64,000 nucleotides of DNA from Sphingomonas sp. PL-96 (GTDB lineage Bacteria; Pseudomonadota; Alphaproteobacteria; Sphingomonadales; Sphingomonadaceae), in assembly GCF_020707215.1 (NCBI RefSeq), contig NZ_JAJFET010000001.1:434001-498000 (forward strand), in the 5' to 3' direction. A program made the translations under genes and the position numbers. The notes below the pieces were generated by a model. It saw only the letters and a list, made by a program, of their open reading frames with translations, searched no databases and was not told the origin of the DNA. Of this stretch, positions 6,914 through 14,885 are shown in pieces (position 1 is the first letter of the stretch; every line of letters begins with the position of its first letter).

Positions 6914-7887
6914 GCCGGTTCTCCGAACGTCACCAGCGCCTTGACCATGCCGTCCGGCTTGTCGCGGGTGGCGATCAGCGCCTCGTCCAGCCGGTCGAGC
7001 GGGAAGCGGTGGGTGTAGAGCGGCGTCGGATCCAGCCGGCCGGATGCCACCGCTTGGGCGGCTTCCTGCAGGCCGCGCAGGTTCACTGCGGGATCGCGCT
7101 CATGCGCGCTGGCGATGTCGATGCCCTTCCAGTTCCACATCTGCATGTTGACCTGGCGCGGGCCGTCCTGGTGATAACCCGCGATCACCAGCCGACCGCC
7201 TTCGCGCACAATCTCGCTGGCGAGGTCGAGCGGCCATTGCTTGCCGACGCACTCGATCACGCGGTCGCAGCCGCGCCCGTCGGTCAGCCGCTTCACATCC
7301 TCCAGGATGCGCCAGTGATCGTCCATCACGATCGTCTCGGCCGCGCCATAATGGCGGGCGAGGTCGAGCGACGACTGGCGACGGGAAATCGCGATCACGC
7401 GCGCACCAGCCTCGGTCGCGAGCCTCGTGAGCACTGCACCCAGGAAGCCGATGCCGACGATCGCAACCGTCTGCCCCGCTTGCACATCGGTGCGGCGGAA
7501 GATGTTGAACGCGCAGCCCAGCGGCTCGCCGGGGAAAGGCTTGCCCGCCAGCGCTGCGGGCAGCTTCACCAGTGCGTCGACGTTCGCGACGTCATATTCG
7601 GCATAGGACTTGCCCGACAGCATCGCCACGCGATCGCCGATTGCGACGCCGGTCACGTCGGGGCCGAGCGCGTCGACCACGCCCCAGCCTTCATGGCCCA
7701 TGCCGCCCGGCTCACCCGGGAACTGCGACCAGGGCTGTCCCTCGAACGGCTCGACGTTGGACGCGCAAACGCCGCAGCCCTCCAGCTTCACCCGCACCTC
7801 GCCCGTGCCGGGCACGGGCAGGGGAACCTGCTGCATCTCCATCGTGCCGGGCGCGGCGAGCACCGCCGCGCGCATCGTCTCGGTCAT
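6910..7887 (-). CDS. Zinc-dependent alcohol dehydrogenase-like (MDR) oxidoreductase
   Basis: 325 residues of the medium-chain dehydrogenase/reductase superfamily. The catalytic-zinc ligands are visible as CGVCASN near residue 39 and GMGHEGWG near residue 62. The structural-zinc cysteine cluster is absent. The coenzyme motif VGIGFLG lies near residue 145. I chose ATG 7887 because AGGA at 7894-7897 is 6 bases upstream; an ATG at 7893 is only two codons earlier. Such enzymes interconvert alcohols and ketones or aldehydes, including sugar alcohols. It lies between the glycosidase-like gene and the Gfo/Idh/MocA gene, overlapping the latter, so both probably act on one sugar. Confidence 0.85.
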   Translation of the reverse strand: MTETMRAAVLAAPGTMEMQQVPLPVPGTGEVRVKLEGCGVCASNVEPFEGQPWSQFPGEPGGMGHEGWGVVDALGPDVTGVAIGDRVAMLSGKSYAEYDVANVDALVKLPAALAGKPFPGEPLGCAFNIFRRTDVQAGQTVAIVGIGFLGAVLTRLATEAGARVIAISRRQSSLDLARHYGAAETIVMDDHWRILEDVKRLTDGRGCDRVIECVGKQWPLDLASEIVREGGRLVIAGYHQDGPRQVNMQMWNWKGIDIASAHERDPAVNLRGLQEAAQAVASGRLDPTPLYTHRFPLDRLDEALIATRDKPDGMVKALVTFGEPA

Positions 7888-7912
7888 CGTCATTCCTGTT
7901 CGGGTAAAAGGG

Positions 7913-8848
7913 TCAGGCGCGCACTTCGAGCGCGGGCTCGGCCGCGGCCTGAACGCCACCTGCCGGCGCATAGCGATCGATCATCCACGCGCAGAAGTCC
8001 GCGAACTGCTGCGGCTCGTAGGGCGGGCTGGTGTGGTGCTTGCCCGGTCCCAGATGCTCGGGGGTGAAGCAGAAGGTGACGGTCACGTCGAAGTCCGCAA
8101 GCGCCTCCATCTGCCGGTCGAACCAGTCGAGCGCGTTGGGGCGGAAGCTGTCGGCCCAGCTGAGCCCGGTGCGCAGCTTCTTTGTGCCCAGCCGCTTCAT
8201 CCAGGCGACCGCCTCGTCCAGCCGCGGGTCCTCATAATGGAACCACTGCATCAGTCCCATTTCCGACGCGACCTTGGCATAGTCGTCGAGCGCGGGCTTG
8301 GGGGTGCCGTCCTCGCGGATCAGGCCCATGTAGAAATGGCGATAGTAGCTCGAACCTTCCGCCTCGCGGTGGCGGGTGGTGGCGCCCCAGCTCTGCGGCA
8401 GGTCGTAGAGCGAATACCAGAAGATGCGCGGCACGCGGCCCACCAGCAGCTCGGCGGTCTTGTTGACGCCGAACACCTGCACCTCCTCGGCCCCGAACGA
8501 GCCGACGCCGACCTCGGTCACCCAGATCGGCTTGTTCGTCACCGCCTCGATCTCGGCGATCTTGTCCGGCCAGGCGTGGATCGGCCACAGGTTCCAGTCG
8601 AGCGGGAAGCCGTGCACCGCGACCGCGTCGACCGCGTCTAGCACGCCGCGCGCTTCCATCCGCTGCACCCAGGCCGGGTCGATCGGCGACATGCCCCCCA
8701 GCACCCGGGTGACGTTGGGGTTGATCGCGTGGATCGCATTGCCCGCGCGCACCATCGTGTCGGCAAAGATCGCCCATTCGGGGTCGAGCTCGGGGTCCCA
8801 GTGCGACTTGTTGTTCGGCTCGTTCCAGAGCATCGCGGCTTCGATCAC
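7913..8848 (-). CDS. Clan GH-A glycoside hydrolase-like protein (beta-xylosidase type)
   Basis: 311 residues, starting at GTG 8848, which overlaps the methyltransferase stop by four bases (GTGA); GGGGGA lies about 7 bases upstream. Near the N-terminus is MLWNEPNNKSHW, the Asn-Glu-Pro signature that provides the acid/base Glu in clan GH-A TIM-barrel glycosidases. A second Glu in PIWVTEVGVGSFG near residue 137 is in the position of the nucleophile. The protein begins right at the NEP strand, so it lacks the first barrel strands of full-length enzymes. It has no signal peptide and should be cytoplasmic. In this biosynthetic setting it could act as a transglycosidase, editing enzyme or binding protein. 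Resemblance to beta-xylosidases is by eye. Confidence 0.65.
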   Translation of the reverse strand: MIEAAMLWNEPNNKSHWDPELDPEWAIFADTMVRAGNAIHAINPNVTRVLGGMSPIDPAWVQRMEARGVLDAVDAVAVHGFPLDWNLWPIHAWPDKIAEIEAVTNKPIWVTEVGVGSFGAEEVQVFGVNKTAELLVGRVPRIFWYSLYDLPQSWGATTRHREAEGSSYYRHFYMGLIREDGTPKPALDDYAKVASEMGLMQWFHYEDPRLDEAVAWMKRLGTKKLRTGLSWADSFRPNALDWFDRQMEALADFDVTVTFCFTPEHLGPGKHHTSPPYEPQQFADFCAWMIDRYAPAGGVQAAAEPALEVRA

Positions 8849-9651
8849 TTGGCTTCCCCCTGTGCCGGCCCGCGGGCCGGATAGACTGCCGCCGGCCCGT
8901 ACTCCGCATAGGGAACGGGTGCCACGCGGCACAGATAGACGTCGCGCTCCGGCCGCGCCTCGACGGTGAAGCCGGATGCCCGCAGCATCGCCTCCGACGC
9001 GGCATGGTTGGGCGCCCACCAGTTGGTCCAGTCGTGCGCGTACTCGCGCTCGATGAAGTGCATCTTGGGATAGCCCGGATCGTCGAAATAGGCAGGCGCA
9101 TCATAGGTGCCGGGTACGTAGAAGGGGTGATCCTCCGGCACGTCACACACCTCGTCGGACCCGCGCTGCAGCGTCTGGAACAGCATCTGGTCGCGCGCGA
9201 CATGCTCGCGGATCAGGTCCAGTGCCAGCAGCGGATGGCGCAGGTGGTAGAGCACCCCCATGAAGATCACGAGGTCGAACTTCTCGCCCAGCGACGCCAC
9301 GTCATAGACCGACAGCTTGGCGAACTCGACGCCGGTGAAGCCCAGCGCCTCGGTCGCCAGCCGCGCCTGCGCCAGATAGCGTTCGTCGCTGTCGATGCCG
9401 AGCACGCGCGACGCACCCCGCCGCTTCATCTCGACCGAGTAGAAGCCGGCGTTGCAGCCGATGTCGAGCACGGTCTTGCCGGTCATGTCCTCCGGCAGGG
9501 CAGGGCCGAAGCGTTCGAACTTGAAGCGCGGATAATCGCCCAGGAAATGCTCGGGCGCGGTCTGGATGCCGTCGCCCAAATCGATGTTGTGGAACCAGGG
9601 CGCAAGCCGCGCCACTTCCTCGCGCAGCCGGTCGGTCGGCATCTTGGTCAT
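8845..9651 (-). CDS. SAM-dependent methyltransferase (CmoB-like fold, probably TIGR04290 type)
   Basis: 268 residues. Class I methyltransferase motif I is VLDIGCNAGFYSVEMKRRGA near residue 62, with VLGIDSDERYLAQAR as the acidic ribose-binding strand. A preceding WFHNIDLGDGIQT segment and FERFGPALP recall CmoB, a tRNA wobble-uridine enzyme, but this shorter protein belongs to a separate family. I recall this type as TIGR04290 (Rta_06860), which is not confirmed here. The start ATG 9651 overlaps the upstream phosphatase stop by four bases. Given its neighbours it more likely methylates a sugar or small glycoconjugate than tRNA. The substrate is unknown. Confidence 0.75.
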   Translation of the reverse strand: MTKMPTDRLREEVARLAPWFHNIDLGDGIQTAPEHFLGDYPRFKFERFGPALPEDMTGKTVLDIGCNAGFYSVEMKRRGASRVLGIDSDERYLAQARLATEALGFTGVEFAKLSVYDVASLGEKFDLVIFMGVLYHLRHPLLALDLIREHVARDQMLFQTLQRGSDEVCDVPEDHPFYVPGTYDAPAYFDDPGYPKMHFIEREYAHDWTNWWAPNHAASEAMLRASGFTVEARPERDVYLCRVAPVPYAEYGPAAVYPARGPAQGEAK

Positions 9652-10235
9652 TGCGGCACCTCGTTGAGCGTGACGATCCGGCCCTGGCTCCCGGCCAGCG
9701 CCAGTGTTGTGAGCGAGCCCGGTGCACAGTCGAACGCGAGCAGTCGGTCGAGGCTGAGCCCGAGAAAATGCGCTGCAACCCCACGGATCACGTCGCAGTG
9801 GCTGACGCACAGCACCGTGCCGCCGGTCGCCTCCAGCGACGCGACATGCGCCGCGGCGCGTGCGGTCGCGGCTGCCATGGTCTCGCCGCCCGGAGTAGGG
9901 GCGGTCGCGCGCTCGGCGTTCCAGCGGTCCCAGTCGGGGTCGCCGTGGAGGCTTGCGAAGCTGCGCCCGGACCAGGCGCCGAAGTCCACTTCATCCAGCG
10001 CGTCCACCAGCAGCACCTCCAGCCCGTGGCGCGCAGCGACGATCTCCGCGGTCTCGCGGGTCCGCCGGCGCGGGCTGCTGTGGATCGCGGTGAGCGGGGT
10101 CCGCGCCAGGCGATCGGCCAGGCGCTCGGCCTCGGCACGGCCGGCGGCGTTGAGCACGATCTCCGACCGACCACTCAGGATCGCGCCAACCTCATCATGG
10201 CTTCCGTGACGCGCAAGAAGGACGGCCGCGCTCAA
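9648..10235 (-). CDS. Histidine phosphatase family protein
   Basis: 195 residues from a TTG start at 10235 (SAAVLLARHG). The ARHG motif near residue 8 carries the phospho-accepting His of the phosphoglycerate-mutase-like superfamily. SSPRRRTRETAE, WSGRSFASLHGD and GGTVLCVSHCDVIRG (second catalytic His) complete the pattern. These enzymes dephosphorylate small metabolites, including alpha-ribazole phosphate and sugar phosphates. It heads the left arm and overlaps the methyltransferase by ATGA. No strong ribosome site was found and no ATG lies close, so the start is the least certain part. Confidence 0.75.
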   Translation of the reverse strand: MSAAVLLARHGSHDEVGAILSGRSEIVLNAAGRAEAERLADRLARTPLTAIHSSPRRRTRETAEIVAARHGLEVLLVDALDEVDFGAWSGRSFASLHGDPDWDRWNAERATAPTPGGETMAAATARAAAHVASLEATGGTVLCVSHCDVIRGVAAHFLGLSLDRLLAFDCAPGSLTTLALAGSQGRIVTLNEVPQ

Positions 10236-10349
10236 TGCGCGCCCGCGTCGGGCAGGATCAACATAGATGCTGAAAGCGCATTGCGGCGTCTTTTGGTTCC
10301 CATCGCGCGCAAAAATGTTTCCGATCCGGAACGAACTCAGGGAACAAAG

Positions 10350-10391
10350 ATGAAGAAGAAGCTTTTCCTCATCACGGACACAAGCCTTTGA
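10350..10391 (+). CDS. Possible 13-residue leader peptide (MKKKLFLITDTSL)
   Basis: ATG 10350 is preceded by AGGGAA at 10339-10344, a plausible ribosome site. The frame encodes three Lys, then LFLITDTSL, and stops at TGA 10389-10391. The stop lies in the loop of a hairpin (10381-10400), and the first epimerase gene begins 72 bases further on. The arrangement resembles a leader peptide that could couple translation to downstream expression. Short frames arise by chance, so this is a candidate only. Confidence 0.3.
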   Translation: MKKKLFLITDTSL

Positions 10392-10411
10392 ACAGGCTTG
10401 GGCGAGCCAAG
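10381..10411 (+). promoter_or_regulatory. Two overlapping, mutually exclusive hairpins upstream of the right arm
   Basis: CAAGCCT (10381-10387) pairs perfectly with AGGCTTG (10394-10400) around a 6-base loop. CTTGG (10397-10401) pairs with CCAAG (10407-10411). The two structures share bases 10397-10400, so only one can form at a time. No T tract follows either. Together with the short reading frame ending inside the first loop, this could be a translation-sensitive attenuator or anti-terminator for the sugar operon. Confidence 0.35.
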
Positions 10412-10463
10412 TCAACGCAGGCGCCGCTGGGGGATGCAGCCGGGGCCTAGAGCGGGAGGAAGA

Positions 10464-11576
10464 ATGGAACGAGTTCTCATTACCGGGGGGGCGGGATTCA
10501 TTGGGCGCTTCGTCGCCGACGAACTGCTGGCACGCGGCAACGAAGTGCGTGTGCTCGATAGCCTGATCGAGCAGGTCCATGGCGCGACCGACGGCTCGCA
10601 GATGCTCAACAAGGAAGCCGAGCTGATCCGCGCGGACGTGCGCGACAAGGACGCGGTGCTGAAGGCCCTCGACGGCGTCGACAGCGTCATCCACCTCGCG
10701 GCGGAAGTCGGCGTCGGCCAGTCGATGTACGAAGTCGAGCGCTATACCTCGACCAACGACGTCGGCACGGCCGTGCTGTTCGAGGCGCTGATCGACAAGC
10801 CGGTGCGCCGCGTCGTCACCGCATCGTCGATGAGCATCTATGGCGAGGGCCTCTATCGCGACGCCGATGGTGAGCTCGTCGAGAATGCCGAGCGCAAGAC
10901 GCTGAAGGACGGGCAGAAGAACTGGGAGCCGACCGACGCGCAGGGCCGCCCGCTCAGCCCCGTCGCGACGCCGGAGTGGAAGCGCCCGAACCTCGCCTCG
11001 ATCTACGCGCTCAACAAATATGTGCAGGAACGCACGACGCACATCATGTCCGAGCCGTACGGCATCGAGGGCGTGTGCCTGCGGCTGTTCAACGTCTATG
11101 GCCCCGGCCAGGCGCTGTCGAACCCGTACACCGGCGTGCTCGCGATCTTTGCCTCGCGCTTCCTGAACGGCCAGTCGCCGCTGATCTTCGAGGACGGTGA
11201 GCAGCGCCGCGACTTCGTGCATGTCAGCGACGTGGCACGCGCGTTCGCCGACGCGCTGGTGCTGCCGCAGGCAGTCGGCGGCACCTTCAACATCGGCTCG
11301 GGCAACCATCGCTCCGTCAAGGAAGTGGCCGAGGAACTCGCCAAGGCGATGGGCAAGAACGACCTGACCGCCGAAGTGGTGGGCAAGGCGCGCATCGGCG
11401 ACATCCGCCACTGCTTCTGCGACACGACGCTGGCCGCCGAAAAGCTCGACTTCCGCGCGACGCAGGACTTCCAGCAGGGGCTCGCCGAACTCGCCGAATG
11501 GGTCGCGCAGCAGACCGCGCAGGACCGTGTCGAGCAGATGCGTTCCGAACTGGAGAAGCGGGGCCTGGTGGCATGA
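10464..11576 (+). CDS. NAD-dependent epimerase/dehydratase (extended SDR)
   Basis: 370 residues. The N-terminal coenzyme motif TGGAGFIG begins at residue 7, with the acidic VLDSL strand after it. The catalytic Ser lies in TASSMSIYGEG and the YxxxK pair in YALNKYVQE near residue 180. An unusual insert (residues about 135-170, with DGELVENAERKTLKDG) precedes the active-site Tyr. The C-terminal sugar-nucleotide region includes LRLFNVYGPGQ and DFVHVSDVA. These enzymes epimerise, dehydrate or decarboxylate nucleotide sugars. ATG 10464 follows a strong GGGAGGA site. It is the first gene of a seven-gene coupled operon. Substrate not determinable. Confidence 0.88.
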   Translation: MERVLITGGAGFIGRFVADELLARGNEVRVLDSLIEQVHGATDGSQMLNKEAELIRADVRDKDAVLKALDGVDSVIHLAAEVGVGQSMYEVERYTSTNDVGTAVLFEALIDKPVRRVVTASSMSIYGEGLYRDADGELVENAERKTLKDGQKNWEPTDAQGRPLSPVATPEWKRPNLASIYALNKYVQERTTHIMSEPYGIEGVCLRLFNVYGPGQALSNPYTGVLAIFASRFLNGQSPLIFEDGEQRRDFVHVSDVARAFADALVLPQAVGGTFNIGSGNHRSVKEVAEELAKAMGKNDLTAEVVGKARIGDIRHCFCDTTLAAEKLDFRATQDFQQGLAELAEWVAQQTAQDRVEQMRSELEKRGLVA

Positions 11577-12673
11577 CGGGCGAGGGGAACGCTGCGGCGG
11601 ACCCGCGGCCGATCCTGGTCACTGGCGGCGCGGGCTTCATCGGATCCAACCTCGCCGACCGTCTGGCCGGCGAGGGGCACCGGGTGCTCGTCTATGACGC
11701 GCTGTCGCGGGCGGGGGTGGATACCAACCTCGCCTGGCTGCAGCAGCGCCACGGCGACCGCATCGACTTCCTCCATTCGGACATCCGCGACGAGGCTCGG
11801 CTGGCGGACGCCGCCGCCGGTGCCAAGGCGGTGTTCCACCTGGCGGCGCAGGTGGCGGTGACCACCAGCATGGTGGACCCGCGCGACGATTTCTCGATCA
11901 ACATCGCCGGCACGCTGAACCTGCTCGACGCGATCCGCACGCGCTCGCCCGAGACGCCGGTGATCTTTGCCTCCACCAACAAGGTATACGGCGACCTGAT
12001 CGACCTTGATTTCGTGCTGGAGGATCAGGCCTATCGTCCCGTGGACGCGGAAGTTCGCGCGCACGGCATCGGCGAGGCGCGGCCGCTCGACTTCCACACG
12101 CCCTATGGCTGCTCCAAGGGCGCGGCGGACCAATATGTGCTCGACTACGCGCGCAGCTTCGGTCTGAAGACCGCGGTGCTGCGGATGAGCTGCATCTATG
12201 GTCAGCGCCAGATGGGAACCGAAGACCAGGGATGGGTCGCCCACTTCCTGATCCGCGCGCTCGAAGGCAAGCCGATCACGCTCTACGGCGACGGTCATCA
12301 GGTCCGCGACATCCTGGACGTGTCGGACGCGGTCGACGCCTATGTCGCCGCATGGCGCAACATCGACGCGGTCGCGGGCCAGGCGTTCAACCTGGGCGGT
12401 GGCCCGGACAATGCGATCAGCCTGCGTCAGCTGCTCGCCTATATCGGCGAAGTGCTCGGCCGCGATGTCGACCTGAGCTTCTCCGACTGGCGAGCGGGTG
12501 ACCAGCGCTATTTCGTCGCCGACACGCGCAAGGCGCAGGAGGCCCTTGGCCTGGGCAAGCGCGTCGACTGGCATGACGGCGTCGCACGGCTGGCCCGCTG
12601 GTTGGCTGAGGCGCGCGGCATCAATGCGCCCATTGGCGTTCCGGCGGCGGACGCGTCCGCAGGGGCCGCTTGA
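11573..12673 (+). CDS. NAD-dependent epimerase, CDP-paratose 2-epimerase-like
   Basis: 366 residues. It has TGGAGFIGSN near residue 17, STNKVYGD, and PYGCSKGAADQYVLDYARSF carrying the catalytic YxxxK. RMSCIYGQRQMGTEDQGWV and YGDGHQVRDILDVSD follow. These last blocks match what I know of CDP-paratose (CDP-tyvelose) 2-epimerase, which inverts C2 of a CDP-3,6-dideoxyhexose. No other dideoxyhexose genes (CDP-glucose dehydratase, E1/E3) are in the window, so a different 2-epimerisation is possible. The start overlaps the previous stop by ATGA; the stop overlaps the next ATG by one base. Extended SDR assignment is firm, substrate uncertain. Confidence 0.82.
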   Translation: MTGEGNAAADPRPILVTGGAGFIGSNLADRLAGEGHRVLVYDALSRAGVDTNLAWLQQRHGDRIDFLHSDIRDEARLADAAAGAKAVFHLAAQVAVTTSMVDPRDDFSINIAGTLNLLDAIRTRSPETPVIFASTNKVYGDLIDLDFVLEDQAYRPVDAEVRAHGIGEARPLDFHTPYGCSKGAADQYVLDYARSFGLKTAVLRMSCIYGQRQMGTEDQGWVAHFLIRALEGKPITLYGDGHQVRDILDVSDAVDAYVAAWRNIDAVAGQAFNLGGGPDNAISLRQLLAYIGEVLGRDVDLSFSDWRAGDQRYFVADTRKAQEALGLGKRVDWHDGVARLARWLAEARGINAPIGVPAADASAGAA

Positions 12674-13776
12674 TGGCGGTGCGGGTGTTGATCACCGCCG
12701 ACGCCGTCGGCGGCGTGTGGCAATACGCAACCGATCTCGCCTGTGCGCTCGCCCCGCTCGGCTTTGAGCCGACGGTGGCGGTGCTCGGGCCGGAGCCGAA
12801 CGCGGCGCAGCGGGCGCCGGTCGAGGCAGCGGGCATCCCGCTGATCGAGACGGGGCTGCCGCTCGACTGGCTGTGTGACGGCCCCGTGCCGGTGCGCGAG
12901 GCCGGCGAGGCGCTGGCTTCATTGGTGCGCGAGCGGGGCTTCGACCTCGTCCATTGCAACATGCCGACGCTGGCGGCGAGCGGCGCGTTCGACGTGCCGC
13001 TGGTGGCGGTCGCCCACGGCTGTCTCGCAACCTGGTGGGATGCCGCCAACGGCACCAAGCTGCCGCCGGACTATCGCTGGCAGCGCACACTTACCGAACA
13101 GGGTTTCCGCGCCGCCAGCCGCGTCGTCGCGCCGACCGCAGCCTTCGCCGCGGTGATCCAGCGCACCTATGGCCTGGCCGAGCTGCCGCTTGCCGTTCAC
13201 AACGGCCGCCGGCCGCTGGTCGAAGGGGCGGGGGAGCCTGCCGACTGCGTGTTCACCGCGGGGCGGCTGTGGGATCAGGTCAAGCAGACCCGCTCGCTCG
13301 ACCGTGTCGCTGCGCGCCTGAGCGTGCCGTTCCACGCCGCCGGGGCGCTGGTCGGGCCGCACGGCGAACAGGTGCCGGCCGATCACCTCGACCCGCTCGG
13401 CCTGCTCGGCGAGGCGGAGCTGGCCGAATGGCTTGCCCAGCGCCCGATCTTTGTTTCCGCCGCGCGGTTCGAGCCGTTCGGCCTGGCGGTGCTGGAGGCG
13501 GCGGCTGCCGGTTGCCCGCTGGTGCTCGCCGACCTGCCGACCTTCCGCGAATTGTGGGACGGCGCCGCAACCTTCGTGGCGGCGCAGGACGAGGACGGCT
13601 TCGTCGCCGCGATCGAGAGCCTGCGCGCCGATCCCGCGCATCGCGCCGCGATGGGCGAGGCCGCGAAGCAGCGCGCCGCGCGCTACACGCCGACCGCCGT
13701 TGCGCACGACATGGCCGCGCTCTACCGCGCGCTGCTCGAGCCCGCCGCAACCCTCACGCGGAGTGCCGCGGCATGA
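12673..13776 (+). CDS. Glycosyltransferase, GT4-like GT-B fold
   Basis: 367 residues. The N-terminal MAVRVLITADAVGGVWQYATDLA is a typical donor/acceptor-domain start with a Gly-rich loop. The C-terminal half has VFTAGRLWDQVKQ, the usual sugar-nucleotide phosphate contact region. Near residue 270 is ARFEPFGLAVLEAAAAGCPLVLADL, the E-x7-E signature region of GT4 retaining transferases. It would add a sugar to an acceptor in the cytoplasm. ATG 12673 overlaps the upstream stop (TGATG), and its own stop overlaps the next start (ATGA). Confidence 0.85.
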   Translation: MAVRVLITADAVGGVWQYATDLACALAPLGFEPTVAVLGPEPNAAQRAPVEAAGIPLIETGLPLDWLCDGPVPVREAGEALASLVRERGFDLVHCNMPTLAASGAFDVPLVAVAHGCLATWWDAANGTKLPPDYRWQRTLTEQGFRAASRVVAPTAAFAAVIQRTYGLAELPLAVHNGRRPLVEGAGEPADCVFTAGRLWDQVKQTRSLDRVAARLSVPFHAAGALVGPHGEQVPADHLDPLGLLGEAELAEWLAQRPIFVSAARFEPFGLAVLEAAAAGCPLVLADLPTFRELWDGAATFVAAQDEDGFVAAIESLRADPAHRAAMGEAAKQRAARYTPTAVAHDMAALYRALLEPAATLTRSAAA

Positions 13777-14885
13777 AGATCGCCTATTTCACCCATTCGC
13801 TGCTATCGTGCTGGAACCACGGCAACGCGCATTTCCTGCGCGGCGTGCTGCGCGAGTTGATCGCCCGCGGCCACGACGTCCGCACGCTGGAGCCGGAGGG
13901 CAACTGGAGCCTCGCCAACCTGCTCGCCGATGGCGGGGAAGCGGGGCTGGAGCCCTATCGCACTGCCTATCCGGACCTGTCATCGGACAGCTTTTCGCCC
14001 GGCACCGATCCCGCCGAACTGGTCGGCGATGCCGAGCTGGTGATCGTCCACGAATGGAACGACCCCGCGCTGGTCGCTGCCATTGGTGATCTGCGCAAGC
14101 GAGGCGGCCGCTTCACCCTGTTGTTCCACGATACCCACCACCGCGCCGTTAGCGATCCCGACGCAATCCGGGCGTTCGACTTGTCGGGCTATGACGGCGT
14201 GCTCGCGTTCGGCGAGACGCTGTCCGAGGTCTATCGCCACTGGGGCTGGGAAGGGCGCGTCTGGACCTGGCACGAGGCTGCCGACACCCGCCACTTCCAC
14301 CCGCCGGTGCACGAAGGTGCGCGCGAGGGCTTGGTGTGGATCGGCAACTGGGGCGACGGCGAGCGTACGCAGGAACTGGAGGATTTCCTCTTCCGCCCCG
14401 CAAACGCCGCGGGCCTGCCGCTCGACATCTACGGCGTGCGTTATCCGGACGAGGCCAAGGCGATGCTCGCCTCACACGGGGCGCGCTATCGTGGCTGGGC
14501 GCCCAATGCGAAGGCACCGGAGATCTTCGCCCAGCATCTCGCCACCGTGCACGTCCCGCGCCGCTACTACGCGACCATCCTGCCCGGCATCCCCACCATC
14601 CGCGTGTTCGAGGCGCTCGCCTGCGGGCTGCCGCTGGTGTCGGCGCCGTGGGAGGATGCCGAGGGGCTGTTCCGCCCGGGCACCGACTATCTCGTCGCCC
14701 GCGACGGCGCCGAGATGACTCGCCACCTGACGGCGTTGCGCAACGACCCGGACCTGCGCGCGAGCCTCGCCGCCGCCGGGCTGGAGACGATCCGCGCCCG
14801 CCACACCTGCGCCCACCGTGTCGACGAGCTGCTCGCCGTCGTCGCGAGCCTCGGCGCCCCGCAAGTTGAGAGGAACGTGGCGTGA
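13773..14885 (+). CDS. CgeB-type glycosyltransferase, first of three tandem paralogues
   Basis: 370 residues. It opens with MKIAYFTHSLLSCWNHGNAHFLRGVLREL, sharing an S..W..G.A...R..L pattern with the next two proteins. The C-terminal half has the Glyco_trans_1_2 (CgeB) region: LVWIGNWGDGERTQE, DIYGVRYPDEAKAML, IPTIRVFEALACGLPLVSAPWEDAEGLF and a final ARHTCAHRVDELL. CgeB of Bacillus subtilis is involved in glycosylating the spore surface; other members build diverse glycans. No membrane segment or signal peptide is seen, so it is cytoplasmic. Start and stop both overlap neighbours by four bases. Acceptor unknown. Confidence 0.8.
   Translation: MKIAYFTHSLLSCWNHGNAHFLRGVLRELIARGHDVRTLEPEGNWSLANLLADGGEAGLEPYRTAYPDLSSDSFSPGTDPAELVGDAELVIVHEWNDPALVAAIGDLRKRGGRFTLLFHDTHHRAVSDPDAIRAFDLSGYDGVLAFGETLSEVYRHWGWEGRVWTWHEAADTRHFHPPVHEGAREGLVWIGNWGDGERTQELEDFLFRPANAAGLPLDIYGVRYPDEAKAMLASHGARYRGWAPNAKAPEIFAQHLATVHVPRRYYATILPGIPTIRVFEALACGLPLVSAPWEDAEGLFRPGTDYLVARDGAEMTRHLTALRNDPDLRASLAAAGLETIRARHTCAHRVDELLAVVASLGAPQVERNVA

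Larger units (their letters stand above)
10236..10463. promoter_or_regulatory. Divergent intergenic region of the sugar locus
   Basis: These 228 bases separate the two arms and must carry both promoters. They are locally AT-richer than the flanks around 10270-10380. I could not assign -35/-10 boxes. GGAAC occurs twice (10328-10332 and 10341-10345) but without the partner element of an EcfG-type promoter at the right distance. The right-arm side holds a short reading frame and two overlapping inverted repeats, listed separately. Confidence 0.4.

Noticed and set aside
10328..10345. Two GGAAC motifs as an EcfG general-stress promoter
   Set aside because: No CGTT-type -10 element at the required 16-17 base distance.
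9648..11411. A 587-codon minus-strand frame spanning the divergent intergenic region
   Set aside because: Only its last 195 codons look like a protein (histidine phosphatase); the rest is antisense to the first epimerase.
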